From Brevipalpus yothersi (Eukaryota > Arthropoda > Arachnida > Trombidiformes > Tenuipalpidae), in contig QZCP01000836.1 of the NCBI GenBank assembly GCA_003956705.1, positions 1 through 64,000 of the forward strand: a DNA stretch of 64,000 bases, in the 5' to 3' direction. The translations under genes and the position numbers were made by a program. This document shows positions 13,539-24,755 of the stretch, piece after piece. The notes under the pieces are model-generated. The model was not told where the DNA came from. It saw only the letters and a list, made by a program, of their open reading frames with translations, and made no database searches. How positions within the stretch are numbered: position 1 is the stretch's first letter; every line of letters starts with the position of its first letter.

Positions 13539-15126
13539 AGATCGAAATATGAGTGAAAAAGGTAAGAAAAATATCCACACAAATATAAAAATAATAAATT
13601 AGATGAGGAGGAAAAAAATTAGGCCAATATTGAGATTGATGAGTAGTGTGTGTAAGTGAATTGATATCAGGTATAAGAAAAGAGAGCGATAAAAAATTTT
13701 GCATGAGGATCTTATCCAATCGTTTGATCATCAGCATTTTAATCGGTTGGAAGGATGTAAGATAAACACAAATCGATCTGAATTCATTCCAGATTAATAT
13801 CAAAATACTGTTATCTGTTTTCTATCCTGGTGATGAAAGCATGCTGGTCAAAAAATATGATATGATATGTGATATTTTCCAACGATTATCTCTTTCTCTT
13901 TCTCTCTCTCTCTCCTTGCATGATAATATTTTGTAATACATCGATATAAGGCGTTACATCCGTACATCCTTGAAGATAAAGGATTACAAGTTCGACTAAC
14001 AGTTATTCCACTATACAACTTCCATTGATGTTCTTTTTTATATGCATTTCCAACTAACACTAATATTTTTCACGTTCCAATGTAGAAGTGTGTTTTTATT
14101 TGATAGTCTCTTTCTACCTTCAAATCTCCTGAAATCGGATCCAAATTATCGTTACAAAATCCAATAATCAGATATATGACAATTTTTTCTTCTCTCTAAC
14201 TCTCTAACTCTCTTTCAAATGAAAATGAGAAAAAGAGAATAGAAGATTTCGTTTCAAGATTGTTTCAAGATTGAAAGAGAAAAATGATTCCCCAGCAAAA
14301 GACACAGTAGCAAGTGTTGTCAAGTCTTTTCTCCACTTTTGTTCAAGTACATAAGCGTAAAGGTTAATCACTACTACACATACACACTACGTTTATACAG
14401 TGAATTGAATGTCTTTTCATTGATGCTCATCTTGATGAGTGGAAAGAAAACGAAGAAGAAGAAGAAGAAGAAAGAAAAAACTAGCCTCACATCAATCCTG
14501 ACTGTTGATCAGGAGGATCAGGATGATGATGACAAGATCAAATGGAGATCAATTGAGTAGAGATAGATAGACAACTACTACTACTACTTATACGACTACT
14601 GCTAATGGAATCAGATGATACAATCAAACAAACTTGGTATACAAAACTCACCTGAAATCCATGTAACATCATTTGAAGAGGATTTCCAGTTATCATTGAG
14701 CACATCTTCGAGTCTTAGTCTGGGCAGTTTGACACGATTCCTGTTGTCATCTATACATACATATACGTACATGTATATAATTGAATCGCACATAGATACA
14801 GAAAAAAAATGATAATTTTAATCATGAGATTTTGCATCTTGTTCAGATAAAATTTGGCATGAACAATAACAAAATGACGGTATCGTCGAGATATCAGCTG
14901 ATCCGTTCTTATCGTACTGAATATGCATGTATTATACATGGAGTTTCAAAAGTTTTGGACACGCTTGATAAACATCCACAGAACACAATATATTTTAAGA
15001 ATTTAACTACTCACCTGGTTCAATTATAATTATTGCAGTTATTATTACTGAAAATATTGATGCAATCACAAAAAAAGCTATACAAATTCCTTTCCAATTT
15101 CTTTGTTCCGGTTCCGGTGCAAGTTC
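659..15126 (-). CDS. Dipeptidyl-peptidase-like type II membrane protein (DPP6/DPP10 group), partial
   Basis: Ten exons join in one frame (1,545 nt, 515 codons): 15126-15015, 14750-14652, 13441-13347, 11679-11605, 11514-11383, 9058-8664, 7918-7792, 3301-3143, 1292-980, and probably 696-659. The first seen exon encodes a short acidic cytoplasmic stretch, the motif QRNWKG and one membrane-spanning helix, the hallmark of DPP6/DPP10. The following exons give the eight-bladed beta-propeller, with motifs such as YASWGPRGNQ, NNIYYC, DWLYGEKILKT and WWSPDGNRLAF, and the Cys-rich CITCDRSERNC segment. The alpha/beta-hydrolase domain with the nucleophile position lies beyond the left edge, and the start codon lies in an unidentified first exon to the right. 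In DPP4 the propeller EE motif binds the substrate N-terminus; here it reads GEK. By family knowledge, DPP6/10 proteins are non-catalytic ion-channel partners; an active DPP4-type enzyme cannot be excluded. Exon 696-659 is the least certain (donor GTATAG). Confidence 0.9.
2282..2315. repeat. (CT)n microsatellite
   Basis: Perfect (CT)n of about 34 nt inside a 1.85-kb intron of the DPP-like gene; it reads (GA)n in the transcript. Confidence 0.95.
4010..4058. repeat. (CT)n microsatellite
   Basis: Perfect (CT)n of about 49 nt in the 4.5-kb DPP-like intron between exons 7918-7792 and 3301-3143; (GA)n in the transcript. Confidence 0.95.
5285..5319. repeat. (GA)n microsatellite
   Basis: Perfect (GA)n of about 35 nt in the same 4.5-kb intron; a shorter imperfect tract lies at 5118-5144. 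Confidence 0.95.
9359..9424. repeat. (CT)n followed by (CTTT)n compound microsatellite
   Basis: About 48 nt of (CT)n pass directly into (TTTC)n units. The compound structure suggests point mutation and re-expansion of one tract. It lies in the 2.3-kb intron of the DPP-like gene. Confidence 0.95.
11695..11744. repeat. (GA)n microsatellite next to a splice acceptor
   Basis: Perfect (GA)n of about 50 nt. On the transcribed minus strand it reads (CT)n and ends about 15 nt before the acceptor AG (11681-11680) of the DPP-like exon 11679-11605, so it forms the polypyrimidine tract of that intron. Confidence 0.95.
13462..13534. repeat. (GA)n microsatellite next to a splice acceptor
   Basis: Perfect (GA)n of about 73 nt. 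In the minus-strand transcript it is a (CT)n tract ending about 20 nt before the DPP-like exon 13441-13347. Confidence 0.95.
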
Positions 15127-15520
15127 CTTGTGATAGAAGCAAAATGAATCACTTTAATCAGCCTCAACACAATTAAGATGAAATTTCCATTTAAGATAAC
15201 TCACTTTTGATTCCAATAAATCTGATGACATATTCTGCATTTTTGTTTTCAAAAAAAGGTGCCAACAATTTAGCACCAGAATGAAAATCAATGAATAATT
15301 TGATGGAATAACTTCATTGAATATTTGTTTATACAAACATATATCTACACACAGCACTTGTCAAAGGAACATTCGAAACTTCTGAGGATATATCTCGCTG
15401 AAATGTAACGATATCAGTACATAGGTTACGTCGATTCTTTCAATCGGATGCATTTCAATTCCATAATATTATTTGCCTTGCGTTTGGTGTATCACCGACT
15501 GCGGCTAGTGAGCAATAGAG

Positions 15521-15599
15521 GCACAGAATTCTTCCAGACAAAATTCTGTGCTCGGATGAGAGCAAATCGATGATCACTTTGAATGGGAATTCTTTCCCA
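15521..15599. other. Two closely spaced inverted repeats (hairpins)
   Basis: GCACAGAATT (15521-15530) pairs perfectly with AATTCTGTGC (15542-15551) around an 11-nt loop. TGGGAA (15584-15589) pairs with TTCCCA (15594-15599) around a 4-nt loop. The surrounding 150 nt look less AT-rich than the flanks. No RNA family was recognised. Confidence 0.5.
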
Positions 15600-16293
15600 G
15601 CATCATCTGAGCCTGCGGGGTTTCCGACGCATGAAGAATGAATTTCCGAGGCATCCTAGGAACCAGAATAAAAGAATAGTATGAAAGAGAGAGAAAGAGA
15701 GCCTATGTGTGGGTATTTTAAGATAATACATTAGAACTGATAGCATCTTTTTATTGCTATGCAAAATAATGATCATTATCACCATCTTCATAACCTTGAT
15801 GATTTTTTTTCACCACAATCAGCCATTGAATGCACCTGAAAATTATGTGCAAAATGGTTGGATTAGAAGATACTCTCGATGCTCATCCTGCTTATCTTGA
15901 TCATTGGAGTGGAAAATATTGTATTGTTCTGTATGAATTTTCACTTTGACTCCTTTTTTGGCTCAGAAACATTCTCACTCAATCAATAAAAATCCGTTAA
16001 TGTATAATTGACTGATTCTGATCATCATGATAGTATTGAACAAAAAGGCGGGAAAAAATGTTTGTCTTCAAACCATATGAACATTTCTGAAATGTCATCA
16101 TATTCTGATCCCTTGTGTACAAAAACACACACACACACATTATTGGGCTGTAATTAATATCTTATATGTGTTACGATTAATTGGTCCCTAACACCAGGAC
16201 GATAGTGATAAACAATCTGCTGAATATCAATATTCTATTATCATGTATTTGTTGTGTATACATCAAATTCATAACGGTACATCATGTAGTAAA

Positions 16294-16296
<3 letters not shown>

Positions 16297-16341
<45 letters not shown>
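16297..16341. repeat. (CT)n microsatellite
   Basis: Perfect (CT)n of about 45 nt in the region upstream of the DPP-like exons. Confidence 0.95.
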
Positions 16342-16343
<2 letters not shown>

Positions 16344-16489
16344 TCCACTTCTTTAGTTCATTGGAGCGAACGAAAAACGTTTTGGGCATAAAATTATAAG
16401 TCACATTAGACGAAGATGAAGTAAATGATAAAGTGTATTTTCTCTCATCTCCATCCATTATGTGGATGATGTATTTGATTCTCACCTTT

Positions 16490-16493
<4 letters not shown>

Positions 16494-16563
<70 letters not shown>
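16494..16563. repeat. (CT)n microsatellite
   Basis: Perfect (CT)n of about 70 nt, about 150 nt from the preceding tract; a further short tract follows at about 16724-16744. Confidence 0.95.
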
Positions 16564-16570
<7 letters not shown>

Positions 16571-18868
16571 TTGCACGTATAACACTTCTTCCTTCCTATT
16601 TTCTCTCTCTTTCTCATGTGGCCTGTTTCGATTACTCAAAAGTCAACCTTTTTCCATGCCTATCATCCAAAATATATATACTGCTTTATTCATCCATCCA
16701 TTTTTCAAATCATTCAGATCATTCACTCTCTCTCTCTCTCTCTCTTTTACTCCTTCTTACAGTGAAAAATTTTGTTCTCCCTACTGTCCACCATGTTTCC
16801 GGTCTATCATGCTGAGAAAAATTTTTCGATTAATAGTGGAAACACTTTTATCCCTCCTATTTTCATCATCATATCGTTCTTATACCTCACCCTCCAGACG
16901 TCCGAAAATTGAAATGAACGATTATATACACAACACACACACACACACATACACATACGATATACAACCCCGTTCTTCAACATTCTCGCAGGGCCTTAAA
17001 AATATATATGTACATGAGTAACGGTTTGCATACTGAAAAGTCTTATATCTTTAGCTCAAAATAGAGATCCTTTCCGGCTTATGGTGTGTATATATGTGTG
17101 TATGTGTCCCGAATATCGTTCTTCAGGAAAGCCACTTTCTCTATTTTTCCTTTCACTCATCCATATATTTCACTTTCAGATAAATTTTTCCACTTCTACA
17201 TCTCATGTCCTGTCAATCTTTTTACTTGAGACTTGAGATAAGTAAGGAGAAAGAAAAAGAAAGAGAAGCAAGTGTATGGGGCTATAAAATGTCGAATCGA
17301 TTAAGATTCTGTCGTTCATCAGTTCATTTTGAACCAGATTTCCGCACTTCAGCAACATAATACATGCTTACCAATTGCTTTCTCTCTTTAGCAGAAGAAT
17401 GTGAACATTCTTGAGATAAAATTCATTGAAACACTCAATCTGGTTCGGCTCATTTTTTTTCGGTGATGATGACTCCGGATATTTGGAACATGTCAAGATG
17501 CTTCAGATAAACGTCTTTGATAGCCATTCATTGTTTCCACTTGGAAGATTGGTTTGCTCTCTCGCTCATCTATCTTATACTGATTGCTTTGGAAAATGAT
17601 GGAGAAGAGAGAAAGTGAAATGGGAATTGAAAAATCATGTGAATAGCCTTAATGTTATCAGATTCCCTTTCATTTGGTCAACTTTACATGCAAATTATTC
17701 GTCAAATGAGCTCACAATTTCATAAATAATAATTAATGATATATTATTTAATGTGTGTGTGTGTGTGTGTCGATGGTCGATTCATTCATTCATGGTTGCC
17801 AGTCGGAAGTGAGTATCAAAATTTGAACACATGGAAGTGGAATACAGAGTCAAACAAACGTACACACTTGCAGTAACTCTATTCAATTGTTCAATTTTGT
17901 ATACATCTTCCACTCTATAACAATCATCATGAGATTGCAACGAAAATGGTAGCACATGTCCACATCGTTATCATCATCTTGGAATTATCTGAGAAAGAGA
18001 AGGAGAGAGAGAGAAAGAAAGGAAAAGATATACTCCTCTTCATTTTTTTCCTACATTTGCTTGCCTGAGGTGAGGAAATGAGAACTCACGAATTGATGTT
18101 AGAAGGAAGAGAAGAAAAAATAATCATTATCTTGCACACACATACACACAATAATCTGAAAAATCTTGCGAATATTGATCATCCTGAGTTGTGATACAAA
18201 AGTTGAAAAAAGTTTCTACATCACACACTTGTGGAGGAAGGATGTAATATATATACACCTTACTTCATGCATTGAACATTAACGATCACTTGGGAAGTGA
18301 ACAAGGTTTGCATGATGATCTAACATTCATCTGGTTAACCAATTCGAATTCTAACAGGTTGATAAATAAAATATCAAAACTAATAAGTAACGGGACTCAT
18401 CATTCATCATGTGGTCCATTTTTTCACCTCTCTCTCTCTCTCCTTCTCTTTCTATCTCTCATTCATTGATGTTAATCATTTTATTTTTCTATTCTTTTAC
18501 TTTTGTTTCTGTTCATATTCTTATTTCAAAAAATATACACTTAATCATCCAGTCAGATTGAGTAACCCAATGCAATCAGACCTCTCTCTCTCTCTTTCCC
18601 TCTTTTACTTACTCTCTGATTTTGGGTTCATTTGGACTGATTACGAAAAGGATCGGCTTTCAGAAAAGTTCACCATATTCGAGTCCATTGAACGTTCAGA
18701 AAAGATTCCTTCTTTCTCTCTCTTTAGTTGAATCATCATGATCATGATGATGATCACCATCATCATTTCTCAATACGTTTGGAAAATGCTCTTGCATATC
18801 GATGAAGGCGTCCATACTCATTGGCTTGACTACTCCTTAAAGCGGATTCAGCATCTTCATCTTCTTCA

Positions 18869-18870
<2 letters not shown>

Positions 18871-18901
<31 letters not shown>
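18871..18901. repeat. (CT)n microsatellite
   Basis: Perfect (CT)n of about 31 nt followed by CTT-rich sequence. Confidence 0.93.
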
Positions 18902-18906
<5 letters not shown>

Positions 18907-19180
18907 CTTCTTCCATCTTTTTGTTGCTACTTTTTGCAACTGTTTTTTTGTATCAGTGAACGAGAATTTTGTTCAACGAAAATAATAGTAATACCGATAC
19001 TAATAATAATAATACAGATGATAATCATGATCATCCCGGTGATCTTCCCCTATTTCTTATGACTTTCGCTCCTCGATTTTTTTCGAAGCTCAACATTTTG
19101 TGAGCCCACTTTTTTTTCGGCGACTTATTGCAACAACATATCATAGCTACATATCATTATTCGAAAAATAAAGAGAAGGA

Positions 19181-19183
19181 GAA

Positions 19184-19254
<71 letters not shown>
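19181..19254. repeat. (GA)n microsatellite
   Basis: (GA)n of about 74 nt with one interruption near 19198-19200; the last 54 nt are perfect. Confidence 0.95.
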
Positions 19255-19257
<3 letters not shown>

Positions 19258-20541
19258 CTTACTACGAAGATGGCTAGAATGGCCGATTGCCTTCTAGCGA
19301 GATGCTTTTATGATGCCATTCACATTTGCTGCATGGTAAGCAAAAATATTCAAAACAGGTCGACATTTCGCCATTAATTCCAGACTAATTGACATCCTGG
19401 ATCAGTTTAAAGAAGCAAGAGAGATGATCCCAGGATTGTGAGCGTGTGTATGTGTGTGTCCACTTTGAATTGGGAGGAAGAGAAAGTGAACTTTTTGAGA
19501 TCTTCTCAATTAAATTCTACGGATATGTACTTCCGTAAAGCTGTTGTTTTTGATTCTTTTCATTTGCAAAGAGACATGCTTGCTATTGATGTTGAGATAT
19601 TATGTTGATTTGAGAAAAATTATGGTCCATCAAACATGGTAAAATTCATTCAAATCTGATTGAATATCATAAGTATCTGATCGTATTTATCGGTCATCCA
19701 CAATTCGATGAGGAAGCGTCTTGAATATCTTGAATATCTTTCATTCATAAACTCATTAAACTCCATAAACTTGATCACAATAAACGTAATATTCAGCTCA
19801 TTTAAATATCAATTGACAATCTATCGAAGGTATCTTGGAAATATTGCTTCCGTAAGACCAGTGGATACTGATCAGAGTTCCATTGACACAATTAAGTGAA
19901 ATGAGGGTAATCGAAAAATTTGATTCCAATTAATTATATCTATTGCAAAATGAGTTTCAGTTCAGTGAATTTTTTTTTTCATTATCAATGAAAAATTTTC
20001 ATGAAATTTTGATATCAAATATTGATAGTAACAATCGTTAGATAAGCTACTGTTCCATTGCGTTCAATACATTTTGGCCATCAGTAATTGTGATACTGAG
20101 ATCAAAGGGTGATTCTACAATCATTCTACGGAATCAAGTGAAAAATAAATTAAAGTTATGCGATCTACAAAAAGGATGCATTTAGATGGTGATAAATTCA
20201 CATTCATTAGAAAAAGAAGGATATATTCCACAAGAGATATGCACATTTATTATCAAGATTTGTGAGTGTGTGCGATATTTATCGATTCTTTATGATATAA
20301 TTTTCGATAAGGATCTGACCTCCAGACAAGTGGCGATTGAAATAATAATAATAATGGTCTAGCAATTTAAATTCATGATAATGATATCGTGAGAGGGATA
20401 CAAAATATGTATGAACTTTATGAGAGTAAAGGTGAGATCGAGAAAGAGAAAGAGAGGAACGAAAGAATAGGAATCATCTTGGAAAATACTTCTCATCTTG
20501 ATATTGATGATATAAAAATTGATGAATGAAATTCTTGAGTC

Positions 20542-20598
20542 AAGAAGAAGAAGAAGAAGAAGAAGAAGAAGAAGAAGAAGAAGAAGAAGAGAGAGAGA
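20542..20598. repeat. (GAA)n passing into (GA)n
   Basis: Trinucleotide (AAG)n of about 48 nt followed by a short (GA)n. It is the only long GAA tract in the window. Confidence 0.93.
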
Positions 20599-20907
20599 AA
20601 GATGCTAGACTAGTCTACTATCATGAATGGAGGCCAAAGCGCATCGATGTGGTGATGTAGTGAGAAGAATGTATTGAATATTTTCTCTCTCACTCAGCTC
20701 ATCACAACAAGCTCCATCCTCATCTTTATCCTCTCTATTTATCGGCAAGCCGAGATCAAATTTAAAAGCAGTTTTACAAAACAATAAGGTTTATCATGAT
20801 AATTTTTATTTAAATTGGTCTCTCTTCATCACTAAGTATCACTCTTCTCTTATTTGAACTCCTTCCGATATCATACCTCTTTTTTTCTCACTGGATAAAG
20901 CTAAAGC

Positions 20908-20911
<4 letters not shown>

Positions 20912-20975
<64 letters not shown>
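20912..20975. repeat. (GA)n microsatellite
   Basis: Perfect (GA)n of about 64 nt. Confidence 0.95.
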
Positions 20976-20979
<4 letters not shown>

Positions 20980-22080
20980 GGTCAAAAGTTAATAACCTAA
21001 GCCTTGAAGGGAGGTGGAAAGAGAAAGAGAGAGAAAGAGCATCCCAAAAAGTGTAACTAAACTAAACTTAACGGAAGCATACAGAAAATCAAACAGCATC
21101 ACTGTGATCAGCATCATCTTCAATCTTCACTTTTGAGGATAGAAAAAGCATTTTTTGAGCTACCGTTTAGAAGGTTTACAAATTTTCTCTCAAACTTTGG
21201 TGAGCTACGATATCAATCGTAAGCAATCTTAATGGTGTTTTTTGGAGCTCTAATTAATCAGAAAGAATGGAGTTCGTTAAAAATGAGTGAGAGAGATGCT
21301 TCAGGTTGGTATGGACCAGTCCCAGATGATGGACTGAGAAGAACTTTACAGAAAGTGAACTAAGGATGACAGATAATCGGAAACATGTTGCCTCAGGTGT
21401 TGCTGTTGTTGAGCCAAATGATTGCTAAAAAAAGAATAAAAATCCGTTTCGATAGTGATCACTTTCTCTCTCTCTCTCTCTCTCTCTTTCATCTTCTCTC
21501 ATCTTCCAGGAGCATTGATCAGACTATTGGAACAAAGTAATGATACTGATGATGATACGTATAGTGAAACTAGATCATAAGGTGCGCTTCTTGATTCTTT
21601 CAATCAACTGTATTATTATTGAATAGTGTATTTACACATATAATTGAACTTTATCTGGTTCAAATTTGCCTTTACATGTATTTTAAAGATTGAAAAAAAG
21701 TAACTATTACAATTGTTTGGATGAAATTGGAAGAGAATAAAAAATAAATATTTCCAATGTCGCTTCATCAAAATTTGTTCAAGATGGATGCATATTTCAA
21801 TCATAAAAGATGCTAATGATTAGATGCTCCGAAAAATAAATATTTTATCGGCTCCTGATTTGCTTTCACAATCAATTTATCAATAATAATAATAACAATA
21901 TTCAAAATGAATATCGTTTTCCAGTCACTTAATGAAAAGATTGCAAGATGAGAAACACACTTTGAGACTCTCTCTCTCCATCTCACTTTTATTAGCTTCT
22001 CTCACCTCCACGTTCTCGATTTCAGTTATCGGTCATTAATCCAAATCTATAGAATCAAGTTGAATTTTGATAAGAGGCCT

Positions 22081-22084
<4 letters not shown>

Positions 22085-22156
<72 letters not shown>
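22085..22156. repeat. (GA)n microsatellite
   Basis: Perfect (GA)n of about 72 nt. It is followed about 190 nt later by the opposite-sense (CT)n tract at 22345, so the two could pair as a long imperfect hairpin. Confidence 0.95.
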
Positions 22157-22159
<3 letters not shown>

Positions 22160-22342
22160 TGGATGACTGCGGAAAGATGCAAAAATTTTTTGGAGGTCAC
22201 TAGTGAGATAGAAGAGAGAGAGAAACTGTTTGGAGAATGTTGACCGGTCGATGATGAGTGCGTCAAAAGCGATTTTGTATGAGGCCAAGAATTAGGAGCT
22301 GTTTACTGGCCATTTTGATCAGTAAACACGATTGCTATTGAT

Positions 22343-22344
<2 letters not shown>

Positions 22345-22421
<77 letters not shown>

Positions 22422-22424
22422 CTC
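22345..22424. repeat. (CT)n followed by (TTTC)n microsatellite
   Basis: About 60 nt of (CT)n then four or five TTTC units, the same compound form seen at 9359. Confidence 0.95.
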
Positions 22425-22889
22425 ACTCTACACTTGAAAGGGAAGGGAATCAATTTGACCAGCCATTTTGCTGAAAGCCCCCCAAAAAATGGACTCATTG
22501 AAGATCAAGCATGGGGCGTCCAGGGCGGTATAAAGGACCACTTTTCGAAGGTTTTACCATTTCGATTACAACTCACTATAACTCCTGAAGGTTGACCCAA
22601 TATGAATGATTTTTTCGAGAAAACTTTGCGCACCTTTCAACGTACTTACGTCCAGTCTCTTTCTCTCACTCAAATCAAAAGAAAAAGCCAAGGAATCAGT
22701 AGCCGCGTCACATCTATCTAACTATCTTTCTCTCTCTCTCACTATCATCCAGCATCATCCAACATCCGCTCCATCATCCTTATTTCGCTCCCTTCTCCTT
22801 CTCTCTCTCTACTTCGTCCGAACGTAGTTCGTTGCGTGAGTATCTCTTCGGTGGCTTAACTTCATTTCATCTCTCTCTTCCCAGCCCCT

Positions 22890-22890
<1 letters not shown>

Positions 22891-22929
<39 letters not shown>
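22891..22929. repeat. (CT)n microsatellite just upstream of a TATA box
   Basis: (CT)n of about 39 nt ending about 19 nt before the TATA box at 22948. GAGA/CTCT elements near promoters are known binding sites for GAGA-factor-type proteins in arthropods; a role here is inference. Confidence 0.9.
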
Positions 22930-22931
<2 letters not shown>

Positions 22932-22947
22932 CTCATGCATGAGGGGG

Positions 22948-22954
22948 TATAAAT
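22948..22954 (+). promoter_or_regulatory. TATA box of the Gly-rich secreted protein gene
   Basis: GGGGGTATAAATA is a strong TATA match on the plus strand, 244 nt upstream of the ATG at 23192. A start site near 22980 would leave an untranslated leader of about 210 nt, with two short upstream ATG frames near 23030. No other gene on this strand is close enough to use it. Confidence 0.6.
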
Positions 22955-23191
22955 ACATGCATATATATATTGTGGCATCTTCATTTCGTTAGTAATACTC
23001 GTTGATCGTGTGTCCCGTGTGTTTGTGTATGTTTGGATGGTGATTGAGTGGACAGCCAATTGACATCACTGATTAAGAAGGTGAAACTCATCCCATTTGC
23101 ATCCTTTGTGTCTGCAAAGGATAAAAATCCAAGGATTAATATTTACCTTTCCTGTGTGTGGAAATCAGTTGCCAATACTCGGATTAACATC

Positions 23192-24685
23192 ATGCATCTT
23201 CGAATGGTAAGTGATAAGTTTTTCGTTCTTCTCTTTCTCGCTTCAACCTTTGAAGCTTACTTTCCATTAGAATTCAATGATCAGATTTGTTTGGTGACTT
23301 GCTCACATTCAAAAGACTCCCAAATTCAGGATGCTGTGATTCTGCTTGATGCTCAGCGAATCGTGATGAACTTTTCGACAGTCAGAACTCGATATTCTCA
23401 ATGGAATTTCATTCCATTCATTTTGTGTCTACATTTCATGCATACAATTTATCTTAGAAAGAATCGAGAGACTTTTTGGCTATTGGGTCTCATAGTGTTG
23501 AGTGTTCATCTATCTTTCTATAATAGAATCGAGTAGCATTTAATTCCCAAAGACTTTTGATGCCTTGATTCTCTATGGAAGTCAATGATAAGCCGAATCC
23601 GGTAGAGAGATCAATTCTAGAATTCAGTTGAGGACAGAGGAATCAGCATAATCTTCTGATAAAAGTGTTGAGCGGTCCTTCTTTTCTCGATTCGAGATCA
23701 TGTCATCACTTCGTAGCAACACATTTCAATTCTCTATCATCATCCACCTTCCCACCTGATTTTGATCCGAAACGCAGCTTCTCAGAAGTAAACAATTGCT
23801 GGCAATAGTGAAATATAATAATGTTCAAATAATAGTAACGATGAACATATAAAAATTTTTTTCGTGATCATTCCTATTTCACTTCATTATTTATTTCCAT
23901 TCAACTACTTTACTCACCTCTTATTCACTGAAATCATTTTTCTCATCTCTCTCTCTCTTGAATAAGAGCCGGAATCACCGCTTGCTCGTAAATTCGAAAG
24001 GCCCAAAAGCATCTTCATCTTTTACGCTGATACTCTCTCGCAAATGAAAATAGAGGTCATCATTTGAATCAATAAAATAGATTGATTTGGCCGAGATTTC
24101 GATTTGAGCATCTTTCTCTCGCTCTCCTCTCGAATAAGTCAGTTTTCATCCGGAAAGATGAGGAGGCTGCAAGTGATGTGAGTGTGTGTGCAGAAAAAAA
24201 TGATGTGCGAACGAGAGGAATGACCGGCATATTAGGATTATCATGAACTTGGATCGTCTCGATCATTTCAAAATCAAACAGAACTATCTTACTCGGACAA
24301 GAGAGGAAAAGTTCGTAAAAGTAAACTGAGTATCAATTTGGAAATGAACACACAAGATGAGAAAATAGTTGTGAATTGAGAAAATATTTTCTTTTACTAT
24401 CGAGATCATCTCATCAGCTCAAGCAAGCTCACAGATTCTCTCTTCTTTTCTATACATTCGTTTGGTCCGTTTTTTTTTCTCATTCAATATATAATAGTAA
24501 TGATGATAATAATAATACTTTCACGCGAGTCAAATTTATCTTTCCATCTTTATATACAGTATCTTGAAATTCCGGTTATGTATTACAAGAACCACAGTTA
24601 GTCTTATTCAATCAGTCTTCATCAAAATTCATTTGAATCAGAGAGGATGTGTTTATATTAGAATTTCAAGAATTTTCGAGAAATT

Positions 24686-24755
<70 letters not shown>

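Larger units (their letters stand above)
15127..22947. other. Microsatellite-rich region with no supported gene
   Basis: About 7.8 kb upstream of the first recognised DPP-like exon. It should contain that gene's first exon or exons and promoter, but none can be placed with confidence. A strong minus-strand donor consensus (GAC then GTAAGTAC, near 22636) could end a 5' untranslated exon, and another minus-strand donor sits after ATG-CAT-GAA near 18255. Neither is proven. Long (CT)n, (GA)n and (GAA)n tracts fill the region. Reading frames on both strands here are mostly dinucleotide-repeat translations. Confidence 0.6.

Noticed and set aside
22036..22288. Leu/Ser-repeat proteins from dinucleotide tracts here and elsewhere
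   Set aside because: Arg-Glu and Leu-Ser repeats are direct translations of (GA)n and (CT)n microsatellites, not genes.
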